From Favolaschia claudopus (taxonomy: Eukaryota; Basidiomycota; Agaricomycetes; Agaricales; Mycenaceae), in contig JAWWNJ010000202.1 of NCBI GenBank assembly GCA_037176885.1, forward strand, positions 124,001 to 188,000: 64,000 bases of DNA, in the 5' to 3' direction. The notes beneath the pieces are model-generated. The model searched no databases, was not told where the DNA came from, and saw only the letters and a program-made list of their open reading frames with translations. The position numbers and the translations under genes were made by a program. Shown here piece by piece: positions 43,413 to 53,955 of this stretch; the stretch's first letter is position 1, and each line of letters opens with the position of its first letter.

Positions 43413-44960
43413 TTGCAGATGCGACTCGTGCACGAAACAAGAAGAGAAACTGAATGTTCGCACCCAAATCAATGCTTCGCAAAAGCTAGAGCCATGCTCA
43501 TGTCGCTCCCGGAGAAATGGAACCCACTCATGGCTCAACCGGAGGATTACGAGGAAGGGGATGACCTAGAAAATGATCAAGATGCCCGTCAACATACAAC
43601 TGGTGATGAGGAGATTCTGACCTTCAAGACAAGAATTTCGCAAAAGACCCTCACGGACACGTTCCGCATTTTCACTGACAAGATACAAAGCTCGGGACGC
43701 CCCCCAGACACTAAAATGGAGCCAGAACCCGATGAGGAATATATGAAGCTTACACCGATGGTTCCGCCACACAAAAGGGAGTAGGCGGTGCGAGGGCCGG
43801 GGCCGGAATCTTCTTTGGCGAGGAGGATGCGAGAAACGCGAAAATAAAGGTACCAACTGAGCTAGGAGTGTCCAACCAGGTAGCAGAATTGGTTGCGATC
43901 AAAGAGGTGGTAGAGCGGTGCCCAACAGACATCCCCAATGACAATTTTCAGCGACTCCAATACGCGATAGAAAGCCTGACTAAAAACTTGGAGAAGGCTG
44001 AAGACGAAGGATTTATGATATCGGATAACGGGCACTTGGTACGAATAACGGTTGCCAGGCTGCGATGCCGGAAAGCAAGAACTAGTTTAAAATGGGTTAA
44101 GGGCCACTCGGGAACGTCGGGGAACGAAGGAGCAGACAAACTTGCCCGCTTAGGCTCCGAAAAAGTTGAACCTGACCTTATAGAGACAAGTATTCCACAG
44201 ACTTTGGTGCTCCCGGGAGCAAAACTCAAGGTTATGTCACAATCTCTGGCGTATAAAATCATACGCAGAAGGAAAATGAATAGTTTCGCGTACCAGGACT
44301 CCTTGGACCGATGGGATACGATGCGGAACATGAGTCTGGCCAAGGAAGCGGTTTCTGAAACTGGAAATGATATGGCAAACCGGATATGGAACTCTGTACA
44401 CCATAAGGACATATCCAAGAAAATCCGGTACTTCCATGTGGATGCTAATACACAACGGGTATAAAGTCGGGAAGTACTGGGCGAAAGTCAGCGGCAGCGA
44501 ACAGCGTGGAGTATGCACAAACTGCGGTGACACCGAATCTATGGAGCATATCCTGACAAAATGTCATGCCCCGGGTCAGAGACAAATCTGGGATTTAGTC
44601 AGTGAATTATGGAAAAAGAAAACTGGTGTCGAGATGAGACCGTCGCTCGGGGAGATAATGACTTGTGGAATTACCGAAAGAGAAAACAGCGGTGAATCGA
44701 GACTCCTCCGCATCGTAATATCAGAGTCAGCATACTTGATCTGGAAGTTGCGGAATGAAAGAGTCATCGGAGCCAAAGGAAATGCCTCCGACAGAGAAAT
44801 CAAGAATAGATGGCTCAACACGATAAATAACAGACTTTCAATAGACTGCTTGCTCACCAACATTAAGAAATATGGTAGCAAAAGTATCAGAAAATCTATT
44901 GTTCTCAAGACCTGGGAAAAAGTCTTGATGAATGAAGACAGACTCCCGAGGGATTGGTCC
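43413..44960 (+). pseudogene. LINE RNase H and zinc-binding C-terminus
   Basis: Reads CSHPNQCFAKARAMLMSLP and WNPLMAQPEDYEE, then in a shifted frame the RNase H start YTDGSATQKGVGGARAGAGI (catalytic D), QVAELVAIKEVVE (E), a damaged SDS-type D block at 43950, and LKWVKGHSGTSGNEGADKLA (final D). Next come RYFMWMLIHNGYKVGKYWAK and the zinc motif CTNCGDTESMEHILTKC (CX2CX7HX4C), the layout of LINE C-termini with a zf-RVT domain. At least three frameshifts are needed to read through, so it is inactive. The order RNase H then Cys/His motif and the absence of an LTR support the LINE call. Confidence 0.8.
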
Positions 44961-45119
44961 CGGGAGAGCGGCGGGGTTTTAAGTGGGTGTCGGGTAGGCG
45001 GAGATGACGGTCGAGCACGCTCGACTGAAGTCTATGATGTCTTCCCGAAGCCTCACACGAGGCATCGCGATATATCGGATGTTGTGCGGCGGACGCATTT
45101 CCTCGCGCGGATGATCTTA

Positions 45120-45489
45120 CAGTTGCGGCAAAATCAATTTACTTACCAAATAAGGAAATTTTCATCAAATCCGCTCTACCGCAGAGCAAAACCACCACAA
45201 GCGCGTTGAAATGGCACAAAGGGCCTGTACTCCTGGAGTTGAGCCGGTCTACGCACAAAAAACAACCGGATTCGTCATGTTTCGCACTGCTTTTGGCTGC
45301 ACTTTATGAGACAAAGTTGCTGGTTATCCCGGCCAAACCAATACAAAGACGCCAGTTTCCCTACATCGGGAATACAGGCCAGCAGTTCTTAGTATTCTTA
45401 TCAACTTACCGCTCGAAAAAAAACGAGCGAAAGGAGCGAATTGACGAGAATTTCCTTATTTAGTAAGTAAATTGATTTTGCCGCAACTG
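45120..45489. mobile_element. TA-MITE, CAGTTGCGGC family, 370 bp
   Basis: TA flanks at 45118-45119 and 45490-45491. Termini CAGTTGCGGCAAAATCAATT with inverted partner; arms ~45 bp including ACTTACCAAATAAGGAAAT. Inserted into the LINE 3' region. The interior is similar to the copy at 51399-51778 but has no conserved frame. Confidence 0.87.
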
Positions 45490-45612
45490 TATACTGTCAG
45501 GCCGGGTTTTCTATTCCAAGGCCACCACAACGGGCGAGGCAGGCCGACTTCGTCGGTCCGGCAACGGAGAGTGCGCACAACGTACGCCCTGTCCTCGCTA
45601 TCTACGTTCCGC

Positions 45613-45644
<32 letters not shown>

Positions 45645-45798
45645 CGACGATCTTCGCCACTTCAAAAAGGAATGTCCCTCACCTCGCAATGGACTGGCAC
45701 CGAGCGCAAAAATATGGAGAAGGTTTTTCTGGGTGAGCTCGCCAACACAACTGATCACGCTGTCCAGTGCGCAGCAAGGGCGCGCTGGATTTCATCTA

Positions 45799-46044
45799 CT
45801 GTAGTATTACGACCAAGTGTTCAGGTGACGGGTGACAGGGACCTGTGAACTGAACCACTTTTGGTTGTGGTGACGGTGACACTTGGGTTTTTTCGCCAAA
45901 AATGGACGAAAAACATCAAAAAATTCCGGGCCGGCATTCGCCGGCTACCATATAGGGTAATATTGCTGTGCTCTGAACACTTTATCCAGTGAACATTGTA
46001 GGTGACAGGTGACACCCAGTGAACACTTGGTCGTAATACTACAG
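45799..46044 (+). mobile_element. TA-flanked 246 bp MITE, copy 3
   Basis: Same family and orientation as 8639-8883; TA at 45797-45798 and 46045-46046. It is inserted inside the Plavaka frame: removing the element plus one TA rejoins DFI and YYAHFAVH in frame. Confidence 0.9.
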
Positions 46045-46805
46045 TATTACGCACATTTTGCCGTCCATACCGACGAGTCGCTTGCTCTGATGGACGCAGC
46101 TTGGGCTGCAATTCCACGCCACAAGGTCATTTTCATCGAGCTCAAGATCCGTCACCATTTCAACATTAACAAGCTCCACAAACTTAGACACTACACCGAC
46201 TCGTTTCGTTCTCGGGGCACCGGCGACGGCTACAACACTCTGCAGAGCATACAGAACGCTTACATATTGATTTCGCGAAGGTCGGCTATAAAGCAACCAA
46301 CAAGAAGGCTTATATTCGTCAAATGACGATCTGGCTTCGACGTCAAGAATCTATGCACAAATTCTCCGCCTATCTACAGTGGTCGATGCCTGGCTACGTA
46401 GCCGACACTGGGGCGCCGTCCGATGATGCTGAAGAAGAGGAGGACGCCGAGGATGATGAGGTTGACTCCCCACCCGCCGCAGACGACAACAACCCCGATC
46501 CAGCGGACGTTGACACCTCGTCACTTATTCAATCGCTAAAACCCCATTTTACATGTCCCAGACGGTGGCGTTGATCGCCACCGACTTTTGCGCCCCCGAT
46601 TTCCTGCCTCTCTCTCAGATTTTCCTCCATGATAATTCCATCCATCTGCAACACTTCCGGCCGGTTACTCATGGCGGTGGTCAGATACTGATACAGTGCC
46701 AACCGCCACCTTTTCGGCACACGTGCCGTGAGGGATCGGCTGAGAATTAGAGCTCAAAACCAATTTTTTGGAAGGAAACCGATGAAAAGAATGCGATTCA
46801 CGTTA

Positions 46806-46997
46806 CAGCTATTTTGAAAACGATAGACATTTTCGATTCTAGAGCTCAGTTCGTGCCGCTGAACTCGGCTCCACTTCCAGAGCTTGCGAGCGTTGGAGAA
46901 CGGTGATCTCGAGAATTGGATCACAGTCCTGGACTCTCCAGCTCCAGAGCCGAACTCAGCTCGAATATTGAAAGTGTCTATCGTTTTCAAATAGCTG
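46806..46997. mobile_element. TA-flanked 192 bp MITE, CAGCTATTTT ends
   Basis: CAGCTATTTTGAAAACGATA at 46806 with the inverted TATCGTTTTCAAATAGCTG ending at 46997 (one base indel) and TA on both sides. Arms ~30 bp. Non-coding. Confidence 0.65.
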
Positions 46998-48408
46998 TAA
47001 GACCTCATTTTCTTACGTAATCGGTCATTTTTTTCGGCTGTTGAACCAAAATTTCCTACATTTTTTGCCCTTTTCTCCGATCCTGGCGGTCTAACCTTGA
47101 TCTACTTACCGTGAAAGCACAAGAAATAGACATTCTGCCTCGGTCCGAGGCTCTATGCACCGGTAAACAGTGTGTGGCTGTGCAATCGGTCATTTTTTTT
47201 TGGTCCGAAAACTGAAATTTGATGCTACAGCTTAGCCGTTTACAAGCCTGATAGCTGCAATCAAACTGAGTCGTTTGCCGCAGTTTCCGAGAAATCGGCC
47301 TTTTTTGCGGCCCGAGAAAGGATTACAAATTTTTACTTTCCCACACCCTTATATGGTAGTCGAGAGGTGATGAGTGGCACTGTACTGATACTGACCGGAG
47401 TTTGAATTGCGTCCGATCAATCCGCTGTCGGCCATTCCCGGCCGCCATTGCGGAAGTTGAAGTTTGAACTGTTTCTTTCGCGATTTTCGTGTGTTCAATT
47501 GAGTGCCCTTGAGAGTTTGATTTACAGAGCAATTTATATAAAGGAGAAAATGGGCCCTGAAGTTGCCAAGACCTCGGAATCCATTCGGGGAGTTTACTTG
47601 CACAACTATAGTAGTTCAATAGTGAATAAACAGAGAATCTGCTTGCGGAATGATCCCGAAGCTTGAAGCTGCATTAATTAAAACATCTACCTCTGGTTTG
47701 AGAGTTTTGAGTGTTGCTGAAGTTATCAGAGAAATTGTAATGGACAAATTTTTGGATCACATAATGAAAACTGTGGCTAATTGACTGGCTTCCACAGGAA
47801 CACAATATACAGTTGTCAAGCTCGGTGCCGCACACCGACGCTGCCATATTTTAATTGTACAGATGCCTATACAACAAGAGTTGATATGAGCAGGAGAAAT
47901 GAAGTGACAGACATGCACACACCAAATTGACTCGTCATATGCATCTCGGCTTCGTCGCACGTGCTCGCAGTAATACCAACTAGTCGACTGAATGCATTGG
48001 GCTAATTAATGGAGAGCGTAGATCTAGAGTGCTGGTGATAAACACTGCGTCCCTGAACTAAAATTGGGTGCGCACTCAACGATCAACAAAAAATAAAAGG
48101 CTCAGAGAGCATTGCTTTGCAAACAATTACCTGTCGAGTGTAAACGTCGTCGTCGTTTTGCGGTGTGCTTATGCAACGTACCTTATCTGTGGTCCGACTG
48201 ATCCGGCGGAGTTACAATAAATGATAAGAGAAAGTTGGAGCGCGATCACATCCGAAAGTCTGGGGCATTTGGTATAGCAACACCCCCCATCCCGTCACAT
48301 CAGTCACGAGCTGTCGATGGATGACGCAAATGGCGCAAAGTAAAAGAACTTTGCCATCATCCTCCTCTACTGTCTCTCCCGCAATACTACTTGCTTTCAC
48401 TCCTAGTA
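46998..48408. other. Non-coding region
   Basis: No gene or element recognised. AT-rich with short frames only. Confidence 0.4.
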
Positions 48409-49600
48409 ATGGAAGAATCTATATCTTTTGAGCACCCATACTCCGACCTGGAATACTCTGAGCCAGAATCCGACTCAGACTTCGACCCACGCGATGTCGA
48501 CAAAGGCTCCGACGCTGAATCAGGTCCCATCGATGAAGGCGACAATGAGCAATCAAGTGCACCGAGCGCATCTGAATTGCCCCCGGGCCCGCTCGCACTC
48601 AAAATATTCAAGGTCCTTGCTGTGATTCAAGGAAATGGGCTTACAGTGGCGGAGTTCTTGGATGCATTGAGTTGGGGTGATAGAGACTGCACGTTTGGAT
48701 GCAACAGTGCGAGCAGCGCGTACAGCGCTATGCAACAGTCCATTGTTGCCGGGAATTCTAAGGCGCTGGCATAGACCTCCCAGACCTCCTAACTCGCGAA
48801 AGGCTCGGCCACAGGGAGCGCGAAGCGCGATGGAGCACTTTGCTTTGGAGTGCAGTGAGGAGATTTTGGAGAGGGAGCTTGAAGAGCTCGCGGACATCTT
48901 TCAATCACCATTCGGGGACGATATAAGCGAGGAGGAATTGACATCACTGTCTTGCCCGCAGACAGTGAAGCTTGTAAAATTGAAAGCGCCGAAATCTTTG
49001 GCAGATTTTGTTTCGTTTTGGCGAGAACGCCAGGCCAGACCCGCAACCCGCACAAAAACCCTTCCAATGTAAGCATACCCTCTTGAGAAACATTGTGACA
49101 ATTGAGCTGAAGCTTGATATAGACAATTCTTATCGTGCTAGCGATGTTTTCGTACACCCGGACCCATCATCGCGGGAAGCTACAAAAATTATTTGCAATT
49201 TATTTCAAGTTTCGTGGTCTCTCAGCCAAAGGATTCGGCACGCTACATGCAATCGGGCTTACCATGAGCAACAAATGGACAGGTGATGCTGTCGATCGTA
49301 TTTCTGAGGAGGGAATAGAAGACGATGAAGCGGCGTTCCGCGTTTTCTCGCAGCGTATAGATAGGAAAGGCTCACAAGGTAGCGGGACGGCAAGGGACGG
49401 TGTACATCAAGCGAGGTGCTAAACGTCTTCCACCCAACATATATCGAATGCTTCAAGAATGGGCCAAGGGATGGCGCTAAAAATCCCATCTCTGGAGTAG
49501 ATATATTCAAAATCTCCGAACTTCTCGACAAGGAGAATTGCACGAGCCTGGATCCCGAGCGAACGACCTCCGCGACCTGCACGTTGCACCCAGACTGAGA
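48409..49600 (+). pseudogene. DUF6589-type transposon protein, N-terminal half, degenerate
   Basis: MEESISFEHPYSDLEYSEPE begins an acidic N-terminus, then LALKIFKVLAVIQGNGLTVA and EFLDALSWGDRDCT. After a frameshift near 48700 come LPGILRRWHRPPRPP, ARPQGARSAMEHFALECSEE and ERELEELADIFQSP. After a probable intron (49071-49143) come SYTRTHHRGKLQKLFAIYF and FRGLSAKGFGTLHAIGLTMS, then a deletion, AFRVFSQRIDRKGSQGSGTA, and in another frame NPISGVDIFKISELLDKE. The block order matches large repetitive agaricomycete proteins that carry DUF6589 (recalled). Frameshifts and the internal deletion make it a pseudogene; the C-terminal half is absent. Confidence 0.55.
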
Positions 49601-49784
49601 GAGACGAAGGAACACCACAACTGTATAACCAGTTTCAATGTCATTCACGTCGGCACACTGCAAATTAAATCAGTTCCACAATATCTCGCATTGGTACACA
49701 TACCATGCCCGTTGCTTCAGTTGAGATGAGTAGCATTTATCTTCCCTTTTCGGAAGTGGTTCATCACGCGTGGTGTCGTGAAAA

Positions 49785-50290
49785 TTAGACCTTTCGGCAG
49801 TTCATCGCGCGACTTGACATCTTTTGATCCGGCAGATGGTGTCGACGGCACTGTAGTCCTTCCCGCCGTTCATCAGATATACAAAAGGTGATGTTGGGTC
49901 GGTCGTTGCCAAGATTCAGAAAGAACGACGAATTGAGATCTAAATCAAGTCCAGAACAGACCTCTGCCAGCGCCGATGGGTTCAAGGTTGCTGACGTCGC
50001 TAAAATGGGGGTGCTGACGGGAAGGAGGGCTCGCAGTCAGCATTGAATAATGTGGACGAAAATCGCCGCCCCATTGGGAGATGCAGTGGGCTTCGTCAAT
50101 AATAACAGCAAGAATTCTTTTGCCCGTAGTTTCGTCGCGAAGATATTTCCGAAAGTCGAGGTGCTCGAAGCACATCTCCGGCGACGTGAGAACAGCGTTA
50201 TGTGTCTGGGTATACAGGTCCTGGCAACGATCAGTCCAAGTGGCGACCTGTCAAGCGCCATCAGAAATCGAGCCCTTGCAGTATGATCAT
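49785..50290 (-). pseudogene. RecQ-type DEAH helicase fragment
   Basis: QDLYTQTHNAVLTSPEMCFE, RILAVIIDEAHCISQWGGDF and RPHY show the RecQ motif II (DEAH) context. A frameshift near 50035 separates LRALLPVSTPILATSATLNP (motif III) and FFLNLGNDRPNITFCI. Only ~170 residues around motifs Ib-III remain; motif I and the C-terminal helicase lobe are absent. RecQ-like fragments are common in fungal transposons and subtelomeres, so this may be transposon-borne (inference). Confidence 0.8.
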
Positions 50291-50937
50291 GTTTGTCTGA
50301 GGCTTTGATGTGTGCTGTCAAGTCACGTGACTCGCTCCACGCGTGCTATTTCCACGTCGCGTCGCGTTTCTGCTTGGTTCCGCAACATCGGCGGAGGTTA
50401 GGATGCCATATTAACGATATATATACCTTGCCGCGGCCAGTTGATAGCAATTATAGCCCATTATACGGGTTAATGTCGAGGGAATCCAACGAAGTAACAT
50501 CGAAGTTAATAAGTAGTTGGTTAATAGACCTTAAATATCTCTGAGGCCAATAAATATGCCTGCCCACTCTCTCACAGGTCGTCTCCCTTCTTCCTTATTC
50601 ACCCATGGCCTCCTGGTTTTGCATCCCACGCGGTTGATTTCGCGCTGAACGATGATCGCGATGCTCTGTTGGAGAGCACGGAAGTTCTTGAAGCCCGAAC
50701 ACGTCACGTGATCATATGATGGCTGAGGGTTCAATTCCGGGAGGTGGTCTGCGCTTTTTTGAAGTGCTTTTTCGACTTGATGCCCAGCATCGCCCAGTAT
50801 TATGCGCGGTGAGACGGAATAATGTACCAAATTGACCTTGAAGCATTTTGAGAGGTTCAAGCCCCCAACATCACCAATTAAGGGTGTCTCCAGTGAATTG
50901 TAGTGTTTATTGTTTTCTGCCTCCCAAAATTTCACTA

Positions 50938-51396
50938 CAGTTGAACATCTCATAATGCATATGCTCACAATGCATAAACCTCAGTCTGCATAGTGTTTTG
51001 GGGTCCACCAACTTGGTAGGCTGGTGTTTTGTGCATTTTCTCATATTGACTAATGCATATGGTTTGGGGCAAGTTTTTAGTGCATTATGCATTATGAGAT
51101 CGCAAAATTGATACAATTTGGTGACAATTTGCCCGATTGTGTCACTCTTCTAACGCATATGGGTACTATTCACGTCAAAAACACCAGATTATAACATGTT
51201 ACAGCTAAATCCAAGATTTTGACCGCTTTTACGACAACTGGTGGACAATCCGGCATCTGCCGCACTTCCATATATAGTAAATTCGTGACAGTGTCACGTA
51301 TGTCACACGGTGTGACAGTATGCGGGAATGCATATTGCTCATAATGCATAGCGCTTGGGGGTCCACGGACGCTATGCATTATGAGATGTTCAACTG
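50938..51396. mobile_element. TA-MITE, CAGTTGAACATCTC ends, 459 bp
   Basis: TA at 50936-50937 and 51397-51398. Termini CAGTTGAACATCTCATAATG and its exact inverted partner. ATAATGCATA / TATGCATTAT motifs recur inside both arms. It shares its right TA with the next element, so two insertions sit back to back. Confidence 0.85.
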
Positions 51397-51398
51397 TA

Positions 51399-51778
51399 CA
51401 GTTGCGGCGAAATCAATTTACTTACCAAATATGGAAATTTCCATCAAAGCCGCCCTACTGCACAGAAAAAGGACTCACTGGTCGGCGTAAATAGGACAGA
51501 CGGGATCTATTCCTTGTGTAGAATAGGTCTACTCACACAAACAAGCCGCATCTGCCATGTTTCTCATAGGTTTTGGCTGGATTTTCCTGGACGAGCCCAC
51601 CCGCCAGCTCGGCAAAGTCCATGCAAAAACAGAGATTTTTCTACACCCAACATACCGGCTTGAGGCTCTCAACAGTTTAGTCAACTTGCCGGTCGAGAAA
51701 ATCATTCATATCCAAGCAAAAGACGGGGATTGATTGAAATTTCCATATTTGGTAAGTAAATTGATTTCGCCGCAACTG
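51399..51778. mobile_element. TA-MITE, CAGTTGCGGC family, 380 bp
   Basis: Begins directly after the shared TA (51397-51398) and ends before TA at 51779-51780. Termini CAGTTGCGGCGAAATCAATT and inverted partner; arms ~45 bp with ACTTACCAAATATGGAAAT. The interior resembles the copy at 45120-45489. Confidence 0.87.
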
Positions 51779-52063
51779 TATATTGATGGACTAGCCCAGA
51801 GCAGGGGTTTCACATTCCATATATTTTATAACCACAAGTAACTAGATATAAGGGCTATGAACTTTCAAGGACCATAAGAGACACAATTTATTTCCTTGGC
51901 ATACAATTGAAACCCTCCCTACCTCCTCAATTGGGGTGGAAATACAGAGTGGAAAGCAAAAAGGCACAAGAAAAACTTGTCAATTGGCAACTGCAAATGA
52001 CATTCAGAAAAAGCAAGATGGTTGGAAAAAGAGAATCCATAAAAGGAAATTTTGCTACGCCGA

Positions 52064-52141
52064 AGCAAAATCGAACGCATGACCTTGCACTACGCTTCAC
52101 GTCGAAGAAGATGAGTGATAACCACTAGACTAAAGCTTCCA
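52064..52141 (-). other. tRNA-like segment, degenerate
   Basis: On the minus strand TTTAGTCTAGTGGTTATCAC is a good A-box/D-arm match and GCGTTCGATTTTG a weak B box ~45 nt later. The T stem and acceptor stem do not close. Probably a tRNA pseudogene or tRNA-derived SINE head. Confidence 0.4.
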
Positions 52142-53955
52142 CAGTGGCTGTCAAGGTAAAAGAGGTATATCCGATGCGTATACCTCACCGGCGTCCCAAT
52201 TTCCGTCATATTTACGCATTTATACTGTTAAATTCGTCGATTTGGTGCTCTCAAAGCATCTTTCACACCCTTCCGACTCTCCACCGAGGTGCTTATGCAT
52301 TTTTCTGCCCCCAATGAGTGGCCGGTGCAAACACGTTCCCAAAAAGGAAATTCACGTGATGTGTTCGGGGGGTGAGCTGGGGCAGCTTTCTTGAACACTT
52401 CTAAATTCGCACAATTTCCTCCCTCGACATCGAAATGGTCGTCGAGGAGGGCGAGGATACCCAAATGGTTTGATTTTGATTTTTCGAAGACTATTTCGAA
52501 GACCATTTCGAACGTTGAATTAATTTTGAACAAGATTTATTGATTTTTGTTTGAAGATTGAGCTCGTCGTGGTCGACGATCTGGAGGGCGGATGTGACGG
52601 ATCGGCGTTCGCATCCGCTCACGGCGAGATCTGCCCGTTTCGTCCCCATGACTCCATGTACACAGCCTTGATTTTCCTGTATAAGTAGTTTAGTTCTTGT
52701 CGTAGTAGCTTTTCCCTTGGTCAATCTAAGACTTACACCAGTTCTTTTGTTTGATCCACTTGTGCCGGAACTCGACTCGCCTTCGCTTCCGTCACAAGTA
52801 TTTCCTTCAATTCGTTTTGTCACTTGTCACACCAAAAACGACCAAAATTTTTGCGAGTCACAACGTCACGAGGGTTCGATACGAATGATCCCCCAAAGTC
52901 ACACGAATTTTCGCCTGTTTTCGGCCCAAAATGGGGGTAAAAAAACGAAAATTTTCGTAAGTCACACCGGTCCGGGCCCCCATACGAAAGATCAAGTTCG
53001 TATGAGATGTTACACCCCAAATCGGCTTACGAATACAAAATACTACAGTATGGGGTCCTTCACCGCACCTCCTACACCCCCTTACTTCATCGATGATCTG
53101 GGACACCTACACGCCGTCGATCTGACCTTAGGGAAGTGGCGTCCAAATCCTTTCAATATGAGGAAAAGGAGTCCAACAGATTCATTGGAGAAAAAATTTT
53201 GAACTGGTCTTTTTGACTATGACGATCCGTTCCGCTGCAACGTCATTTCCCATGCACATATAGCCAAAGGAATAGGTTGCGATCCATGCCTTTGAGCACC
53301 GCTGACAAGGCCCAATATGGCCTTGTAACACTTTATAAGGTTCCCTGCCAACCTTATTAGATCTTTTATAAGGCTGTAAGGTGCTGCAATGCCTTATAAG
53401 CCTTTTTTGATTTTTCCGACAATCCGCAATGATACCTCAGTGTGACAGCGAGACCGTTGAAGAGCAAAGACATCAAACATATACTGAACAAAGAAAAGCG
53501 CCAGAGTGTTTAGAAAGCGTTGAAATTGCATAAAATGCTGGCATAGAGCTCAAGATTGCGGCCATTTGAAGGAGGGTGTGCTGGGGGATTGCCGAAAGTT
53601 CGGTGCTGCCTAGACACAATGTAGAGGATCTTGGGACTTCAGAAGTAACAGAGGCGAAGGTAGAGGGTCGCATTATTGAGTGCATATGCGCCGGTGGAAC
53701 AGCTCTTCATCCATCGGCTACTTTTGAAAGTCGAGAACTGTGGATGGAGAAAGATTTTTGCTTCGGCCACAGCTGCGCGTCTGGACAATCCAGGCAGGCG
53801 TTCTCATTCTTGATGATCACAAATCACACTGTCACTGGCCATTCGTGTATTTTGCTCAAAAGCATCGTTTTCTCATCTTGTGTCTCCCGTCTCATACTAC
53901 ATACGCATTTATTGCACCTGATCAGGACCTTTTATTGAGCACGGAAAGCAAAAAT
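52142..53955. other. Non-coding region with small palindromes
   Basis: No gene supported. CTTATAAGG / CCTTATAAG-type motifs recur between 53300 and 53410, along with AAGGCCCAATATGGCCTT. ACTACAGTA at 53042-53050 resembles a MITE end but has no partner that I can find. Confidence 0.4.

Larger units (their letters stand above)
43234..45638 (+). mobile_element. 5'-truncated LINE (non-LTR) with poly(A) and TSD
   Basis: A 13 bp target duplication AGAACTCGACGAT (43221-43233 and 45639-45651) encloses a 2.4 kb insert ending in a ~26 nt A-run (45613-45639). This is the signature of target-primed reverse transcription. It carries the 3' end of a LINE polyprotein (RNase H and zinc-binding region) and a 3' UTR that is itself interrupted by a TA-MITE (45120-45489). 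The RT and endonuclease parts are absent, as expected for 5' truncation. Confidence 0.9.
40900..46740 (+). pseudogene. Plavaka-type transposase copy 2, shattered by insertions
   Basis: Signature blocks in order: RPRVTVEEVEDEIEQWDQEF, NPWYSFDRKEDWEIGRWLMT (to 41316), FLKHIDALPHGPEWYCQIFE, WSEMWTAEWWWEIQ, IIIASDKTQLTRFSGDQQAW, ADGFVRRMFPILAAYIGDY and CCRENSCPRCLVEP (to ~42180). The PHCDIFSC block is then cut at 42334 by a Tc1-type insertion and resumes as HNGVFGDHLVNW at 43150. It is cut again at 43233 by a LINE and resumes at 45652 with RHFKK, then (shifted frame) GMSLTSQWTGTERKNMEKVF. A MITE cuts it at 45798, and it resumes with YAHFAVHTDESLALMDAAW, GYNTLQSIQ and MTIWLRRQESMHKFSAYLQW, ending near 46740 without the C-terminal blocks seen in copy 1. 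Introns sit at equivalent places (41317-41369, 41687-41751 approx.). The N-terminal zinc finger is absent. Confidence 0.8.

Noticed and set aside
45613..45640. A-run as sequencing or assembly artefact
   Set aside because: It lies exactly between the LINE 3' end and the second copy of a 13 bp target duplication, as expected for a LINE tail.
53040..53052. ACTACAGTA as the end of a fourth 245 bp MITE
   Set aside because: The sequence inward does not match the family and no partner end is found within 400 bp.
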